From positions 361,517 to 425,516 of the forward strand of contig NZ_JAFBEX010000002.1 of the NCBI RefSeq assembly GCF_016908975.1: a stretch of 64,000 nt of DNA, in the 5' to 3' direction. Within the stretch, counting starts at the first letter, position 1; every line of letters begins with the position of its first letter. Made by a program: the position numbers and the translations under genes. Positions 63,734 to 64,000 of the stretch are shown here, in pieces. The notes under the pieces were generated by a model, which saw nothing but the letters and a program-made list of their open reading frames with translations, did no database searches and was not told the origin of the DNA. This stretch comes from Neobacillus cucumis. GTDB lineage: Bacteria; Bacillota; Bacilli; Bacillales; Cytobacillaceae.

Positions 63734-63860
63734 TTTTCTTTAAAAATGAAGTGAAAAGAATCGCTGTTCAGATACTCCCAATAGGTACAAAGGGTATTAT
63801 TAATTTAAAAAGAGCCACAATCAGAAAAGAGGCTGGGACAAAACCCCTCCTAGAACCTAA

Positions 63861-63903
63861 AAAGCCTGTGAAATTTTACGAGCAGTAAAATTTCACAGGC
63901 TTT
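63861..63903. terminator. Perfect 19-bp hairpin at the IS left end
   Basis: AAAGCCTGTGAAATTTTAC and GTAAAATTTCACAGGCTTT are exact reverse complements around a five-base loop, followed by GATTTTTTT. It should stop transcription entering the transposase gene from outside. Confidence 0.85.
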
Positions 63904-63984
63904 GATTTTTTTCAAAACAAAAAGGACATCTTCTGATAAAATTTAAGTACCCCTACCAAATCTTAATCAGAAAGAAGTGTCCTT

Positions 63985-64000
63985 ATGTTTAAAGATTATA
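63985..64000 (+). CDS. IS1182-type transposase, first codons only
   Basis: Only MFKDY is inside the window. The start has AGAAAGAAGTGTCCTT before it and stands after the IS hairpin. The identification rests on the IS end sequence and on these codons. Confidence 0.5.

Larger units (their letters stand above)
63827..64000 (+). mobile_element. Left end of an IS1182-family insertion sequence (cut by window edge)
   Basis: From about 63827 the sequence AGAGGCTGGGACAAAACCCC looks like the terminal inverted repeat of IS1182-type elements. A long hairpin (63861-63903) follows, then a spacer with AGAAAGAAGTGTCCTT and a start ATG at 63985. The opening codons MFKDY match the usual start of IS1182 transposases (MFK.Y). 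The rest lies outside the window. Confidence 0.65.

Overview
The window looks like chromosomal DNA of a low-GC, Gram-positive, endospore-forming Bacillaceae (Bacillus, Neobacillus or Peribacillus type). The evidence is AT-rich intergenic DNA, strong AGGAGG-type ribosome binding sites, frequent GTG/TTG starts, an Sda-like sporulation checkpoint peptide, a YwaF-like membrane protein and a GC-rich Bacillaceae-type palindromic repeat. I saw no rRNA, tRNA or CRISPR array. The species cannot be named from this sequence alone.

Layout. 0-1.3 kb: decayed IS110 transposase and a recombinase scrap. 1.3-7.5 kb: pentose-phosphate operon rpiA(broken)-zwf-tkt-gnd-tal-pgi(broken fragment); the four inner genes are intact and both end genes are dead. 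7.5-12.3 kb: a graveyard of mobile and foreign DNA (two dead tyrosine recombinases, a dead HAD phosphatase, a dead IS21 istB) holding an intact HPr/Crh-like protein. 12.5-18.6 kb: a seven-repeat RCC1-type propeller protein, a transglutaminase-like protein, a SulP anion transporter with STAS domain, a membrane metallophosphoesterase and a GC-rich repeat. 18.6-26.5 kb: an organosulfur locus with an argininosuccinate-lyase-family enzyme, a TauD-type dioxygenase, an SsuABC-type importer and a flavin monooxygenase of the NtaA/SnaA/DszA family. Three copies of a leader hairpin overlapping or adjoining a terminator lie around it. 26.9-29.7 kb: ArsR regulator, old yellow enzyme and MFS exporter, sharing three copies of one operator. 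30.2-32.8 kb: PadR regulator, DUF1048 protein and a two-gene DrrAB-type ABC exporter with repeated operator-like sites. 33.6-38.1 kb: a heterodimeric ABC exporter and a convergent AraC regulator.

38.6-48.6 kb is a plant-glycoside locus: GH3 beta-glucosidase, AraC regulator, an SDR-type oxidoreductase with a C-terminal zinc-ribbon-like extension, GH78 alpha-L-rhamnosidase and a GPH-family sugar symporter. Four matching operator-like sites lie in front of its units. 48.6-53.9 kb holds two cytochromes P450, glutamate decarboxylase and a PadR regulator.

54.1-61.9 kb is the main find: a four-gene Wadjet-type (JetD-JetA-JetB-JetC) SMC anti-plasmid defence operon with a 1489-residue SMC ATPase whose Walker A and Walker B motifs are unusual. 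The window closes with a YwaF-like membrane protein, a small membrane protein, a regulator scrap and the left end of an IS1182-type insertion sequence that runs off the edge.

All family names are from reading motifs by eye; no database search was possible.
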